DNA from: Saprospiraceae bacterium
GTDB lineage: Bacteria; Bacteroidota; Bacteroidia; Chitinophagales; Saprospiraceae
NCBI GenBank assembly: GCA_016715405.1
Contig: JADKAE010000010.1
Coordinates: forward strand, 189,001 to 253,000
Reading direction: 5' to 3'
DNA: 64,000 nucleotides
Both the position numbers and the translations under genes were made by a program. This document shows positions 7,987 through 17,937 of the stretch, in pieces. The notes under the pieces were generated by a model. That model was not told the origin of the DNA, searched no databases, and worked only from the letters and a program-made list of their open reading frames with translations. Position 1 is the first letter of the stretch, and each line of letters starts with the position of its first letter.

Positions 7987-9147
7987 TTATTTTGTCATAA
8001 ACCGGTACATCGTGAGCTGATGATACGTGCGCTTGGGGCGCAATATCGTAGAGGGAAAAGACGGCTGGTTGGGACTGTCGGGGAAGTGCTGCGCTTCGAG
8101 ACACAAACCGCCGTGTTTTTCATAAGTTTGCCCGTTTTTGCCCTGGAGGCTTCCATCCAGAAAATTGCCCGAATAAAATTGTACGCCCGGTTCGGTTGTA
8201 TACATCTCCATCAATCGCCCGCTGCCAGGGTCATATAGCGTAGCTACCAGACTAAATTCCTTGTAAGGTTTTCTCAATACATAATTGTGGTCATACCCGC
8301 CATCCACCTTGTCGAGGTCGCGGCCTATCGGCTTGGGTGAGGAAAAATCCATAGGGCTGTTTTTGACTTTGAGTTGTTTGCCTGTGGGGATCAGCCATTT
8401 GTCAACACCTGTATACCGTATGGCATTGATCATCAGCACGTGGTCTTTGATGGTGGGGTTTTTACCGGCGCTGAGATTGAAATAGGTATGATTGGTGAGG
8501 TTGACGGGAGTGGATTGGTCCGTGTTGGCTTTATAAGTAATCGTCAGGTCGTTGCGTTTGTGGAGGGCATACGTTACCGTCACCTCCAGGTTGCCGGGAA
8601 ATCCCTGCTCGCCGTCCTTGCTCAGGTAATGCAATCGCAGGGCGGCGGAAGAATCGGAGATCATTTCCTGTGCTTCCCATATCACTTTATCGAAACCCCT
8701 CACTCCTCCGTGGAGGGTATGGCCGTTGTTGTTGAGGGGCAGCTGGTAGGTTTTTTTATTTAAAATAAAACGTCCTTTGCCAATGCGATTGGCATAACGG
8801 CCCACCAGGCACCCAAAGTAGGGGTTGCCGGACTGGAGATATCCGCCCAAAGAATCGAAGCCCAGCGCTACGTCACCAGCCTCGCCGTTGCGGTCGGGCA
8901 CGATCAAATGGGTAATGGCGCCCCCGTAATTGGTAATATGCACCTCCATGCCGTTGGCATTGGCCAGCTTATAAAGCCAAATAGTGGTGTCATTGATTTC
9001 TCCGTAGGGCTCTTTGCTAATGGAAAAGCCGCTGGCCGTTAATACGGCGGAGGGCGCATTTTGGGAAGATCTATTGCCACATGCTGACAAAATCAGCAGA
9101 ATTGGAAATACCCCAAGGAATATTTGGAATGAACTTGTCGCTTTCAT
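7987..9147 (-). CDS. galM: Aldose 1-epimerase, lipoprotein form
   Basis: About 386 residues with a signal peptide and lipobox ILSAC (Cys25 counted from the ATG at 9153; ATG 9147 is two codons in). The mutarotase domain shows the NYGGAI start, GRYANRIG, NNNGHTLHGG (substrate His), NLTNHTYFNL (catalytic His), GGYDHNYVL, FYSGNFLDG and the catalytic Glu in GGLCLEAQHFPDSPN. It interconverts alpha and beta anomers of sugars. The lipobox places it in the periplasm or at the outer membrane, which is common for Bacteroidota GalM proteins that work with polysaccharide uptake. No other sugar genes are adjacent. Confidence 0.93.
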   Translation of the reverse strand: MKATSSFQIFLGVFPILLILSACGNRSSQNAPSAVLTASGFSISKEPYGEINDTTIWLYKLANANGMEVHITNYGGAITHLIVPDRNGEAGDVALGFDSLGGYLQSGNPYFGCLVGRYANRIGKGRFILNKKTYQLPLNNNGHTLHGGVRGFDKVIWEAQEMISDSSAALRLHYLSKDGEQGFPGNLEVTVTYALHKRNDLTITYKANTDQSTPVNLTNHTYFNLSAGKNPTIKDHVLMINAIRYTGVDKWLIPTGKQLKVKNSPMDFSSPKPIGRDLDKVDGGYDHNYVLRKPYKEFSLVATLYDPGSGRLMEMYTTEPGVQFYSGNFLDGSLQGKNGQTYEKHGGLCLEAQHFPDSPNQPSFPSTILRPKRTYHQLTMYRFMTK

Positions 9148-9208
9148 ATACACAGGAATCTTTGGTCAAGATAGTGACTTCTATCGAAGAAGTTAGCTTT
9201 AGAACGGC

Positions 9209-9216
9209 TACCTTTG
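9209..9216 (+). promoter_or_regulatory. Putative -7 box TACCTTTG for purD
   Basis: Exact TAnnTTTG match 16 bases before the purD ATG. Confidence 0.5.
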
Positions 9217-9232
9217 CCGTCAAAATACACTT

Positions 9233-10504
9233 ATGAATATCCTGTTGCTTGGAAGTGGCGGCCGGGAACACGCCCTGGCCTGGAAAATAAGCCAAAGTCC
9301 CCTTTGCTCATCACTTTTTATTGCTCCCGGCAATGCAGGCACGGCCTCGCTGGGCACAAATATGGCGGTAAATCCCAACGACTTTGAAGCCGTCGCGCAA
9401 TTGGTAAGCAGCGAACAAATCGATATGATCGTCGTCGGCCCCGAAGAACCCCTGGTCAACGGTATTTATGATTATTTTAAAAACCACTCCTCGCTGGGGC
9501 ATATTCCGGTGATAGGCCCTTCCCGACAAGGAGCTATGCTAGAGGGCAGCAAAGCTTTTGCCAAGGCATTTATGCAGGAATTCGGCATTCCTACCGCAGC
9601 TTATCGCGAATTTACGGTAGATAACCTGGCAGAAGGCATCGACTATATCAGCCGCCAAACGCCGCCAATTGTGCTCAAAGCCGACGGACTGGCAGCCGGC
9701 AAAGGCGTGCTCATTTGTCCAACAGTAGAAGAAGCCGTGACAGAATTCAACGCTATGTTGGGCGGAAAATTCGGAAGTGCAGGCAGCAGGGTGGTTGTAG
9801 AACAATTTCTGAAAGGCATCGAGTTTTCGGTTTTTGTGCTCACCGATGGCAAAGACTACAAAATACTGCCGGTGGCCAAAGATTACAAACGCATAGGCGA
9901 AGGCGATACCGGATTAAACACCGGAGGTATGGGCGCCGTGTCGCCGGTACCGTTTGTAGATGCCTCATTGATGGCAAAAGTAGAAGAGCGAATCATAAAA
10001 CCCACGATCGACGGAATAGGCAAGCGGGGATTTGCCTACGAGGGTTTCATTTTTGTGGGCTTGATACTGGTGGAAGGCAATCCGTACGTGATAGAATATA
10101 ACTGCCGCCTTGGCGACCCCGAAACGGAAGCCGTTTTGCCCCGTTTGCAAAACGACCTGCTTGCGCTGTTTCATGCGCTTGCAGAGGGTCGGCTTTCAGA
10201 GGAGGTTATCGAAGAAGATCCGCGCTCCGCAGCTACGGTCATTCTGGTTTCAGGGGGGTATCCCGGCGATTACGAAAAAGGCAAACCTATTTCCGGGCTC
10301 GTAGGCGAAGGGGACAGCCTGGTATTTCACTCGGGCACCCGGCTGAATGATGCCGGCGAATTAGTTACCAACGGCGGCAGGGTGCTGGCCATCACCTCAT
10401 ACGGGGATACTTTCCGGGAAGCCCTTGCAAAAAGCAACGGAAAGGCGAAGCAGATCCATTTTGAAGGCAAATACTATCGACGCGATATCGGCTTTGATTT
10501 ATGA
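9233..10504 (+). CDS. purD: Phosphoribosylamine--glycine ligase (GARS)
   Basis: A 423-residue ATP-grasp enzyme that joins glycine to phosphoribosylamine, step two of de novo purine synthesis. The N-terminal domain starts with the family signature MNILLLGSGGREHALAWK. The ATP-grasp region includes VLKADGLAAGKGV, FVLTDGKDYKILPVAKDYKR, NTGGMGAVSPVPF and YNCRLGDPETEAVLPRL, and the C-terminal domain VILVSGGYPGDYEKG and GGRVLAI. All expected motifs and the length are normal. The TGA overlaps the ATG of murF-alr (ATGA at 10501), so the two genes are translationally coupled. Confidence 0.97.
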   Translation: MNILLLGSGGREHALAWKISQSPLCSSLFIAPGNAGTASLGTNMAVNPNDFEAVAQLVSSEQIDMIVVGPEEPLVNGIYDYFKNHSSLGHIPVIGPSRQGAMLEGSKAFAKAFMQEFGIPTAAYREFTVDNLAEGIDYISRQTPPIVLKADGLAAGKGVLICPTVEEAVTEFNAMLGGKFGSAGSRVVVEQFLKGIEFSVFVLTDGKDYKILPVAKDYKRIGEGDTGLNTGGMGAVSPVPFVDASLMAKVEERIIKPTIDGIGKRGFAYEGFIFVGLILVEGNPYVIEYNCRLGDPETEAVLPRLQNDLLALFHALAEGRLSEEVIEEDPRSAATVILVSGGYPGDYEKGKPISGLVGEGDSLVFHSGTRLNDAGELVTNGGRVLAITSYGDTFREALAKSNGKAKQIHFEGKYYRRDIGFDL

Positions 10505-12972
10505 ATTACACAACCGAATCTATCGCCCATATACTTGGCGCGGAGGTTTTGCAGACAGCCTCGGCGGAAGGCAGGGATTACCCACCTGCTCACCGACAGT
10601 CGCCATGTGATGTTTCCTGATAGTGCGGTATTTTTGCGTTAAGCGGTCAGCGACACAATGGGCACCGGTTTTTGGCAGAATTATACGCTGCCGGCGTGCG
10701 CTGTTTTGTCGTGTCGGAAGATGTAAACCCGCAGGTCTATCCCGGGGCGACCATTATACAGGTGGCTGATACGCTTGATGCCCTGCAATTGCTGGCTACT
10801 CATCATCGCAGTCAATTTGATCTGCCCGTCATAGGCATCACAGGAAGCAACGGCAAAACCATCGTTAAAGAATGGCTGTACCAACTGCTGCACGAATCCT
10901 ACCGCATTGTGCGCAGTCCGCGTAGTTATAATTCGCAGATGGGTGTGCCCTTATCGGTATGGCAGATCGGCGAAGAACACCAGTTAGGCATCTTCGAAGC
11001 GGGTATTTCGCGGGTTGGCGAAATGAAAAAACTGGCGCCCATTATTCGGTGCAGCCTGGGCGTGTTTACCAATATAGGCGAAGCGCACAGCGAGGGATTT
11101 GCCTCCATCGAGGAAAAACTCGTTCAAAAACTCGATCTTTTTTCAATACGCCGAGGCCGTCGTGTATTGCCGGGATAACGAATTGGTGGACCGGCACATG
11201 CAGCAGTTGAAAAAACGTATGTTTTCCTGGTCGCGCCACCAGGATGCCGACCTACGCATCGTGCAGGTCAACACCGGCGATAAACACGAAGCCCGGATAG
11301 AAGCCAATTACGGAGGGCAATCGGTGCGTATCGCCATCCCCTTTTCCGATCCCGCCTCCATTGAAAACGCCATTCATTGTTGGGCCGTCATGTTGTGGTT
11401 GGGAATTCCGCAGCCGGTAATCGAAGCGCGCATGCGCCAATTGGAGCCCGTAGCCATGCGTCTTGAGTTAAAAGAAGGCATCAACGGCGCCACCCTGATA
11501 AATGATAGTTATAATTCCGATTTGACCTCCTTGGCTATTGCGCTGCAATTTTTGGCACAGCAAAGCGGTAAGCAAAAGCGGACGCTTATCCTTAGCGATA
11601 TTTTGCAAAGCGGACAAGACCCCGCCCAGTTATATGCCGAGGTGGCGCAGTTGCTCAAAGCGCAAAAAGTAAACCGGTTTATCGGCATAGGCTACCTGGT
11701 TGCCCACGTCAAATTGTTTATACCACCCCAAATCGAAGCCTCCTTTTTTGCTTCTACAGAAGAATTCATAGAGGCGATGGATACGCTGTCATTCCGGCAG
11801 GAGTTTATTTTGCTCAAAGGCGCCAGAAAATTTGCTTTTGAACGCATTGCCGCCCGCCTTTCGCGCAAAGTACACCGCACCACACTCGAGGTAGACCTCA
11901 ATGCCATGGCCCACAACCTCAATGCATACCACCGCTTGCTGCGCCCGGGTACCAGGCTAATGGCTATGGTGAAAGCGGCGGGCCTACGGCAGCGGTAGCG
12001 TAGAGGTAGCGCGCCTGCTCGAATTCCATAAAAGTGGACTATCTCACCGTAGCCTATACCGACGAAGGCGCCGAACTTCGCCAGGGCGGCATACAACTGC
12101 CGATAATGGTGCTAAACCCGGAAGAAGAAGCTTTCGACAGCCTGTTGCGCTATAACCTGGAGCCGGAAGTATATAGTCTCAGACAATTAAAGCAGCTAGC
12201 CCGTTATGTGCCCGAGCGAGAGACGCCGCTTCCTATTCACGTCAAATTCGACACAGGCATGCACCGCCTGGGTTTTGAGCCTGCGCATTTTGAAGAATTG
12301 GCCGCGCTGTTGCAAGCCAATCCGCACTTGCGCGTCCAATCCATGTTTTCTCACCTGGCGGCCAGCGAAGCGCCTGAGCACGACGCCTTTACACTATCTC
12401 AGATCAATACTTTCGAGTCTTATTGCCAATGGCTTTGCGATAGCATAGGATACAAGCCACTTCGCCATATTTTGAATACAAGCGGCATTTCCCGGTTTGC
12501 CGACTACCAGATGGACATGGTGCGGGTGGGTATCGGCTTGTACGGCATCGATGCTAACCCAGAGATGCAGGCACGGCTCAAGACGGTACTTACGCTAAAG
12601 GCATCGATTTCACAGATAAAAACGCTGATGCCGGGCGAAACGGTGGGTTATGGCCGGAGGGGAATCATATCGGCGCCTACCCGCATTGCCACCATTAGCA
12701 TAGGTTATGCCGACGGCTTATTGCGCCTGGCCGGCAATCAGCGCTTTAGCGTGTCGGTATGCGGCAGGCGCGCGCCCATCGTAGGCGGGGTATGTATGGA
12801 TATGAGCATGGTGGATGTGACCGATATCCCGCAGGCTCAGGAAGGCGATGAAGTCGTTATTTTTGGACAAGAACCCAAAGTAGAAGAACTGGCAACGGCT
12901 TTGCAGACTATTCCCTACGAGGTGCTTACCGGCATATCGCCCCGCGTGCGGCGGGTATACGTGCAAGAGTAA
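10501..12972 (+). CDS. Bifunctional UDP-MurNAc-tripeptide:D-Ala-D-Ala ligase / alanine racemase (five frameshifts)
   Basis: A MurF-Alr fusion, the usual Bacteroidota arrangement, broken by five single-base indels: extra G near 10574, missing T in 10631-10635, extra T in 11138-11143, extra C near 11983, extra A in 12030-12033. Correcting these gives 822 residues. The MurF half shows TDSRHV, the ATP loop GITGSNGKTIVKEWL, NIGEAHSEGF, INDSYNSDLTSL and ILSDILQSGQ. The Alr half starts near KVHRTTLEVDLNAMAHN and has the PLP lysine in MVKAAGYGSG (only after correction), FDTGMHRLG, VRVGIGLYG, and GYADGLLR. MurF adds D-Ala-D-Ala to the precursor; Alr makes D-Ala. The gene is essential in this phylum, so errors in the sequence are likelier than a dead gene. 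Confidence 0.88.
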
Positions 12973-12996
12973 AGACAGATGATCATCTGTCTTTAC
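12969..12996. terminator. 28-nt perfect palindrome containing the stop codons of two convergent genes
   Basis: A perfect palindrome with ends gtaaagacag / ctgtctttac and centre gatc. The plus-strand murF-alr stop TAA is bases 2-4 (12970-12972) and the minus-strand stop TAA of the next gene is its mirror image (12993-12995). It probably serves as a two-way terminator. Same length and end pattern as 30357-30384 and 37666-37693. Confidence 0.75.
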
Positions 12997-13568
12997 GGTT
13001 TTACCGGAAACATACCCAGCCGTTCCCCTACACATTGAATAGCTTGTTTGACCTCGGCTTGTTGCTTATCCGATAAGGTGAGCGTGCGGCGTTGCTTTTT
13101 ATATTCGATCCGAATTTTTTCGATATTATAAAAAACGAGTTTGCTGAACAGATCGAGCGAAGCCACGCAGGTATGCTGATACAAGCGCATATTAGTTTTT
13201 TTGTCGAAAGTGCCGCTATCCGGCACATTATACAAGCCGATCACTTCACCGTTGGACAGTTTGAGCAGCACGTTGAACCCCACGTCGATATACTCGTAGT
13301 TGTATTCGGCTATTGCCAGCGTGATAAAAAAGCAATTTATACTATCATTCTCCGTATAGCTAAACAGTAATTTGGCCTCTTCTACCAATTTCGGGCCATC
13401 CAGCGTTTCAAATTTACTGGGGATCATATAGCCGATATTCACGGCTTTGGCGCTAATCAGGCGGGTACTGTCGAAATCGTCCACCACGTCGACAGCCAGG
13501 TCGCATTGCGCCGAAAGGCGGAGAGCAGCAAAAGCAAAAAGAATACACAACGACACTAACTTTTTCAT
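12993..13568 (-). CDS. Secreted protein of unknown function
   Basis: A 191-residue protein with a signal peptide (MKKLVSLCILFAFAALRLSAQ, cleavage probably after SAQ). The mature part has no motif I recognise. It is rich in aromatic and acidic residues with alternating strand-like patterns (NCFFITLAIAEYNYEYIDVGFNV; VIGLYNVPDSGTF), which fits a small beta-rich periplasmic or surface protein, ending in a charged helix (KKQRRTLTLSDKQQAEVKQ). It stands alone on its strand; the next gene upstream is divergent. It is likely real, given a proper signal peptide and a shared terminator palindrome. Confidence 0.7.
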   Translation of the reverse strand: MKKLVSLCILFAFAALRLSAQCDLAVDVVDDFDSTRLISAKAVNIGYMIPSKFETLDGPKLVEEAKLLFSYTENDSINCFFITLAIAEYNYEYIDVGFNVLLKLSNGEVIGLYNVPDSGTFDKKTNMRLYQHTCVASLDLFSKLVFYNIEKIRIEYKKQRRTLTLSDKQQAEVKQAIQCVGERLGMFPVKP

Positions 13569-13797
13569 TCAGCCACAATTTTTTATTCGATTAGAGATGA
13601 TCTGTTTACTGCAAAAATAGGACAAAAAAGGATTGAGTGTTTTATTTAAACGCTTAACCTTGGCCGTCAATTATAAGCAGGATAGAGGTTGTGTGCGAAT
13701 TTTGGGCGTATAAATATTCCCAATTCAGGGTAGAAAGCATAACTTCACGCTTCTTTTTCAACAACCTCATTGTCTAACATTTATAAACTATAAATCC

Positions 13798-14466
13798 ATG
13801 AAACGCAACATCCTTTTTATGCTCCTGCTTTCGGGGGTTCTCTTTATTGGCTGTAAAAGAGACGCGGGTGACGCCGGCGCCGATACTACCGGTGGCGGTA
13901 CAGATTCCACAGGCGTATCGGTTAGTTCCAGCACGAACAGCACCGATCCGGAAGGGCCGCGGTACGAACCTGCAAATCCCCAGAATTTTAATGAAGAATC
14001 GCCTCGTTTGATTGGCAAAGGCATGGCTGACGCACCTACGGCCGAAAATCCGCAGCTCGCCGCTTTTCTGCGTGTATTTGCAAAAGACGCAAAAGGGGAT
14101 GACTCAAAATACGCCTACAATACCGTCGACCTCAACGGTGATAGAAGCTTGGAGTTTGTGGTTGCACTTACCGGCCCCAAATTTTGCAAAGACGGGATGT
14201 GCCGCTCCCTCGTGCTGAGCCCTCAGGCAGATGGCACGGTCACTATTCTTGCCGATCTGGGCCAGGTCGTATTCCCCGTGAGCGTCCCCGAAGACCGCAC
14301 GAATGGATGGAATCACTTGATTACGCAAGTTGCCGAGGGGCCGTTTACTATTCATACCTATCAGGACGGCAAATACGTGGCCAGCCCAGATACGTGGACC
14401 GGCGAAAAAAATGTGACCGTATGCCTCGTAACGGCTATGGCTAGTAAATTGACTTTTGCGAAATAA
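13798..14466 (+). CDS. Lipoprotein of unknown function
   Basis: A 222-residue protein with lipobox LFIGC (Cys19). A ~40-residue Gly/Thr/Ser/Asp linker follows, which is usual for exposing a lipoprotein domain. The rest holds a DLNGDRSLEFVVAL segment that resembles a calcium/FG-GAP-like or EF-hand-like 'DxNxDG' strand and two Cys (KFCKDGMCRSLVL) that could form a disulfide. I do not recognise the family. It is followed by the 10-nt mirrored array, which may end its transcript. Confidence 0.75.
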   Translation: MKRNILFMLLLSGVLFIGCKRDAGDAGADTTGGGTDSTGVSVSSSTNSTDPEGPRYEPANPQNFNEESPRLIGKGMADAPTAENPQLAAFLRVFAKDAKGDDSKYAYNTVDLNGDRSLEFVVALTGPKFCKDGMCRSLVLSPQADGTVTILADLGQVVFPVSVPEDRTNGWNHLITQVAEGPFTIHTYQDGKYVASPDTWTGEKNVTVCLVTAMASKLTFAK

Positions 14467-14475
14467 ATTGCTAAA

Positions 14476-14565
14476 GGTTTATGAAGGTTGATGAGGGGGT
14501 ATGAAGGTTTATATAAGTAAATTATACCCTCATCAACCCTCATACACCCTCATCAACCCTCATAA
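14476..14565. repeat. Mirrored tandem array, 10-nt period
   Basis: Left arm: four 10-mers from 14476 (ggtttatgaa, ggttgatgag, ggggtatgaa, ggtttatata). Right arm: four 10-mers from 14526 (accctcatca, accctcatac, accctcatca, accctcataa). The right arm is close to the reverse complement of the left, so the RNA could form a hairpin of ~35 bp. The right arm ends one base before the start codon at 14567. Confidence 0.8.
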
Positions 14566-14566
14566 C

Positions 14567-15658
14567 ATGCCCACTCGCCGCCGATTTTTCACCCAGGCCT
14601 TTATCTCCACGTTAGTAATTGGAGGAGGCTTGTCGGGATGTAGTACAGACGCCGGTACGAAAGATACCAAAGGCCGTAAAAAAGCCGACCCAGCAGATCT
14701 GCCTGCCGTGATAGCCACCTGGAAAACGGAGGCGGCCGTGAGTAAAGCCGCAGAGACCCTGCAGCAGACCGGCAGCGCGCTTGATGCCGTGGAAGCCGGC
14801 GCCCGCATAGAAGAAGCCGACCCGAAGAATATGACCGTGGGTTACGGCGGCCTACCCGACCGCGACGGCTTTGTCACCCTCGATGCCTGTATCATGGACC
14901 ACCAGGGTCGTGCCGGCAGCGTGACCTTCCTCCAGGATATCATGCATCCTGTCTCAGTGGCGCGCAAAGTAATGGAAACAACGCCTCACGTCATCTTAAG
15001 CGGCGACGGCGCCCTTCAATTTGCCCTCGAAAACGGATTTGAGCGCATCAAGCTGCTCACTCCCGAAGCCGAGGCAGCCTGGAAAAAGTGGTTGGAAACC
15101 GAGCAATACAAGCCGGTAGTCAACATAGAGCGCCACGACACTATCGGCCTGCTGGCCATAGACAAAGACGGCAACATCTCCGGGGCCTGCACCACCAGCG
15201 GTATGGCCTATAAAATGCACGGCCGGGTAGGCGACTCGCCCATCATAGGCGCAGGGTTGTTTGTAGATAACGAAGTGGGCGGCGCCGTGGGCACCGGCCT
15301 CGGCGAATTGGTGCTCAAAACCCTCGGTTCTTTTCTCATCGTAGAATTCATGCGCCAGGGCAAGTCGCCCCAGGAGGCTTGCGAAGCCGCTATTCAGCGC
15401 ATCATCGACAAATACCCGGAAGTCAGGAAAGAAGAAATCCAGGTGGGCTTCGTCGCCATCGACAAAACGGGCGCCACGGGCGCTGCCGCCATCCTGCCCG
15501 GCTTTCAGTACACCCTCCACCAACGCGGGAAGTTGACTACGGCTGATAATTTGCCGGGGGTGATGAGAGTAAGGAGACTGAGACTGTGGGCGAATCATTC
15601 CTGGACGATTGGACAACTGACATCCGATACCGACTTTTTGCAGAAAGACCTTGGATAA
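14567..15658 (+). CDS. N4-(beta-N-acetylglucosaminyl)-L-asparaginase (glycosylasparaginase), Tat-exported
   Basis: About 363 residues from ATG 14567; the longer frame from 14501 reads through the repeat array. The N-terminus has a twin-arginine signal (TRRRFFTQAF) with a GLSGCS end, so it is exported folded and could also be lipidated. The Ntn-hydrolase core has WKTEAAVSKAAETL, the self-cleavage site HDTIGLLA, where the Thr becomes the nucleophile, then GACTTSGMAYKMHGRVGDSPIIGAG and AVGTGLGE. Family members split the GlcNAc-Asn bond of degraded glycoproteins. The last ~35 residues look unlike the family, so a further indel near 15550 is possible. Confidence 0.88.
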   Translation: MPTRRRFFTQAFISTLVIGGGLSGCSTDAGTKDTKGRKKADPADLPAVIATWKTEAAVSKAAETLQQTGSALDAVEAGARIEEADPKNMTVGYGGLPDRDGFVTLDACIMDHQGRAGSVTFLQDIMHPVSVARKVMETTPHVILSGDGALQFALENGFERIKLLTPEAEAAWKKWLETEQYKPVVNIERHDTIGLLAIDKDGNISGACTTSGMAYKMHGRVGDSPIIGAGLFVDNEVGGAVGTGLGELVLKTLGSFLIVEFMRQGKSPQEACEAAIQRIIDKYPEVRKEEIQVGFVAIDKTGATGAAAILPGFQYTLHQRGKLTTADNLPGVMRVRRLRLWANHSWTIGQLTSDTDFLQKDLG

Positions 15659-15706
15659 TCATTATGCTACTTCCTGGACTCAATCCTGTTAAACTTTCAC
15701 CTGCGG

Positions 15707-16289
15707 TCAGCAACTTATTCTGTCGGCGAGTAGGTTCTTGCTGAGCCCCATCATTACGCGTTGAGCTCGTATCTGACGAGGGGGAAAAGGCGCTGCTATT
15801 TGCTTTAAGGAAAGGTCGGTCAGGATCAATGCTTCCGACCGCAAAGGTGGTGGCTGGGTCGGTATAGCCGATCTGTGCGAGCAGAAATTGGCCATTGGGC
15901 AGGCTAAATTGGGGGCGGGGCTCAAGTCGTCGTTTAGGAATATACCCTGGCAGGCGCCGCGTCTTAATGTAGTAATACGTATCGTAAGTAAAATAAACAG
16001 CGGAAAAATTATAGTGTTTGCGGAATAACCGGATAATGCGCAGATTTTCTTCTCTTGCTTCTGTTTGGGTTTCTTTCAAGAGCTTTTTTGCCCGGCGCAC
16101 AGCAGATGGGGCACTGTTGTTAGCAATGATGTATTCCAACGCAGCAATTTTTTTTGCGTAACAAGGCAGGCGCATGATGAGGGCGCCGTTTTTCAATTGG
16201 CGAATGGCATCTTCGGCTGCAATGGTCTGCGCCTGCATACCCGCAAGGCTGAGAAGTGTCAGGCTTAAAAATAGTATACTTCTGAGCAC
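15707..16289 (-). CDS. Secreted protein of unknown function (one frameshift)
   Basis: Signal peptide MLRSILFLSLTLLSLAGMQAQ, then an Ala/Arg/Lys helical region (AIRQLKNGALIMRLPCYAKK ... SAVRRAKKLLKETQTEA) and a YFTYDTYYYIKTRR strand. Past GYTDPATTF the original frame turns into Ser/Thr/Pro-rich text and runs on to 15537 inside the asparaginase gene. The neighbouring frame instead reads SEALILTDLSLKQIAAPFP ... MMGLSKNLLADR and stops at 15707. I therefore place a one-base insertion near 15835-15850, giving 193 residues and no overlap. The ALILTD...PFP...LSKNL ending resembles a conserved Bacteroidota family of unknown role, from memory only. Confidence 0.6.
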
Positions 16290-16378
16290 TATCGAATTTT
16301 CTCATTGTTGGTAATTGGAATACAAATTTTATATTTATCCTCAACCAGGCGCTAAAATTACACACGGGCAAAAAAAAA

Positions 16379-16402
16379 TTGAAATTTGCATACCCAATTA
16401 TT
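16379..16402 (+). repeat. 24-nt promoter-like motif, copy 1
   Basis: Begins ttgaaatttgca and ends with ttatt; matches 16852-16875 at 22 of 24 bases. It lies 6 bases before an ATG whose frame is not convincing, so it may mark a lost gene. Confidence 0.5.
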
Positions 16403-16698
16403 GCTATATGATCAATCGGCGGATGTCTAATATAGTACGTGGCATTGTCTTTTCTCTCATGCGCTCAGTGGATTTTTTACTAGGTCTGCTGGAAAGAAAA
16501 CCCGTTTTCCGCAATATAGGCATGTTCTTTCTGTTATACCGCACGCCGTCAAGTTACGGTCATGGCTTTTCCAGCTTTGCGTCCCGCTTTTGGCGGGGTT
16601 CGCGCCCGAGCTTTGTTCATGCACAAAATTTGGCGGCGCGAAGTATAATTTCTTGGCGATGTGTTAATTCATGAAGAGAAATCTAAAGATTAAAAATA

Positions 16699-16834
16699 CT
16701 ACTTTTTCTTCAAAATCTTCCCCATATCCAACGTTTCCTGGTATTGCACCTGATCCAGTCTGTTATACGCAAAATCCTCAAAACTACAACCCAATCCCAT
16801 CAAATCTCGCCCCCTCACTTCAAAAAAAATCCAT
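16699..16834 (-). CDS. Possible 44-residue small protein (needs one-base correction)
   Basis: If the run of eight T (minus strand) just after the ATG is shortened to seven, the frame reads 44 residues: MDFFEVRGRDLMG ... FEDFAYNRLDQVQYQETL ... GKILKKK. The charged, well-mixed C-terminal part looks protein-like, and the same type of homopolymer error is seen in several genes here. No domain is recognised. Without the correction the frame is open to 16956 but starts with an unlikely Phe/Cys-rich stretch. Low confidence. Confidence 0.3.
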
Positions 16835-16851
16835 CCAACAAATAAAAATTT

Positions 16852-16875
16852 TTGAAATTTGCAAACCCATTTATT
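16852..16875 (+). promoter_or_regulatory. Promoter-like 24-nt motif upstream of moxR (copy 2)
   Basis: Matches 16379-16402 at 22 of 24 bases. It lies ~50 bases before the moxR ATG and is followed by atgttttg (16877-16884), close to TAnnTTTG. Probably the promoter region of the moxR-bat operon. Confidence 0.45.
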
Positions 16876-16927
16876 AATGTTTTGGCGTTCAATAGCTTGA
16901 AAGACCATTTTACAACCCGTACTGCGT

Positions 16928-17923
<996 letters not shown>

Positions 17924-17937
17924 CGCATATACCGGAG

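Larger units (their letters stand above)
16290..16927. other. 638-base gap with no convincing large gene
   Basis: Very AT-rich. It holds a doubled 24-nt promoter-like motif (16379-16402, 16852-16875), a possible 44-residue gene on the minus strand (16699-16834) and a short plus-strand frame (16408-16674) whose Ser/Arg/Phe-rich text I do not credit as protein. The second motif copy is well placed as the promoter of moxR. Confidence 0.5.

Noticed and set aside
10501..12972. Programmed ribosomal frameshifting in murF-alr
   Set aside because: Five separate shifts of mixed sign, without a shared slippery motif, cannot be programmed.
12993..13568. T9SS cargo protein
   Set aside because: No C-terminal sorting domain; it only has a signal peptide.
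14996..15616. 206-codon open frame on the minus strand
   Set aside because: Antisense to the glycosylasparaginase, whose motifs are intact on the plus strand.
16408..16674. Plus-strand frame of 89 codons in the gap before moxR
   Set aside because: Ser/Arg/Phe-rich text with no pattern; likely a chance frame or a gene remnant. Only its promoter-like motif is retained.
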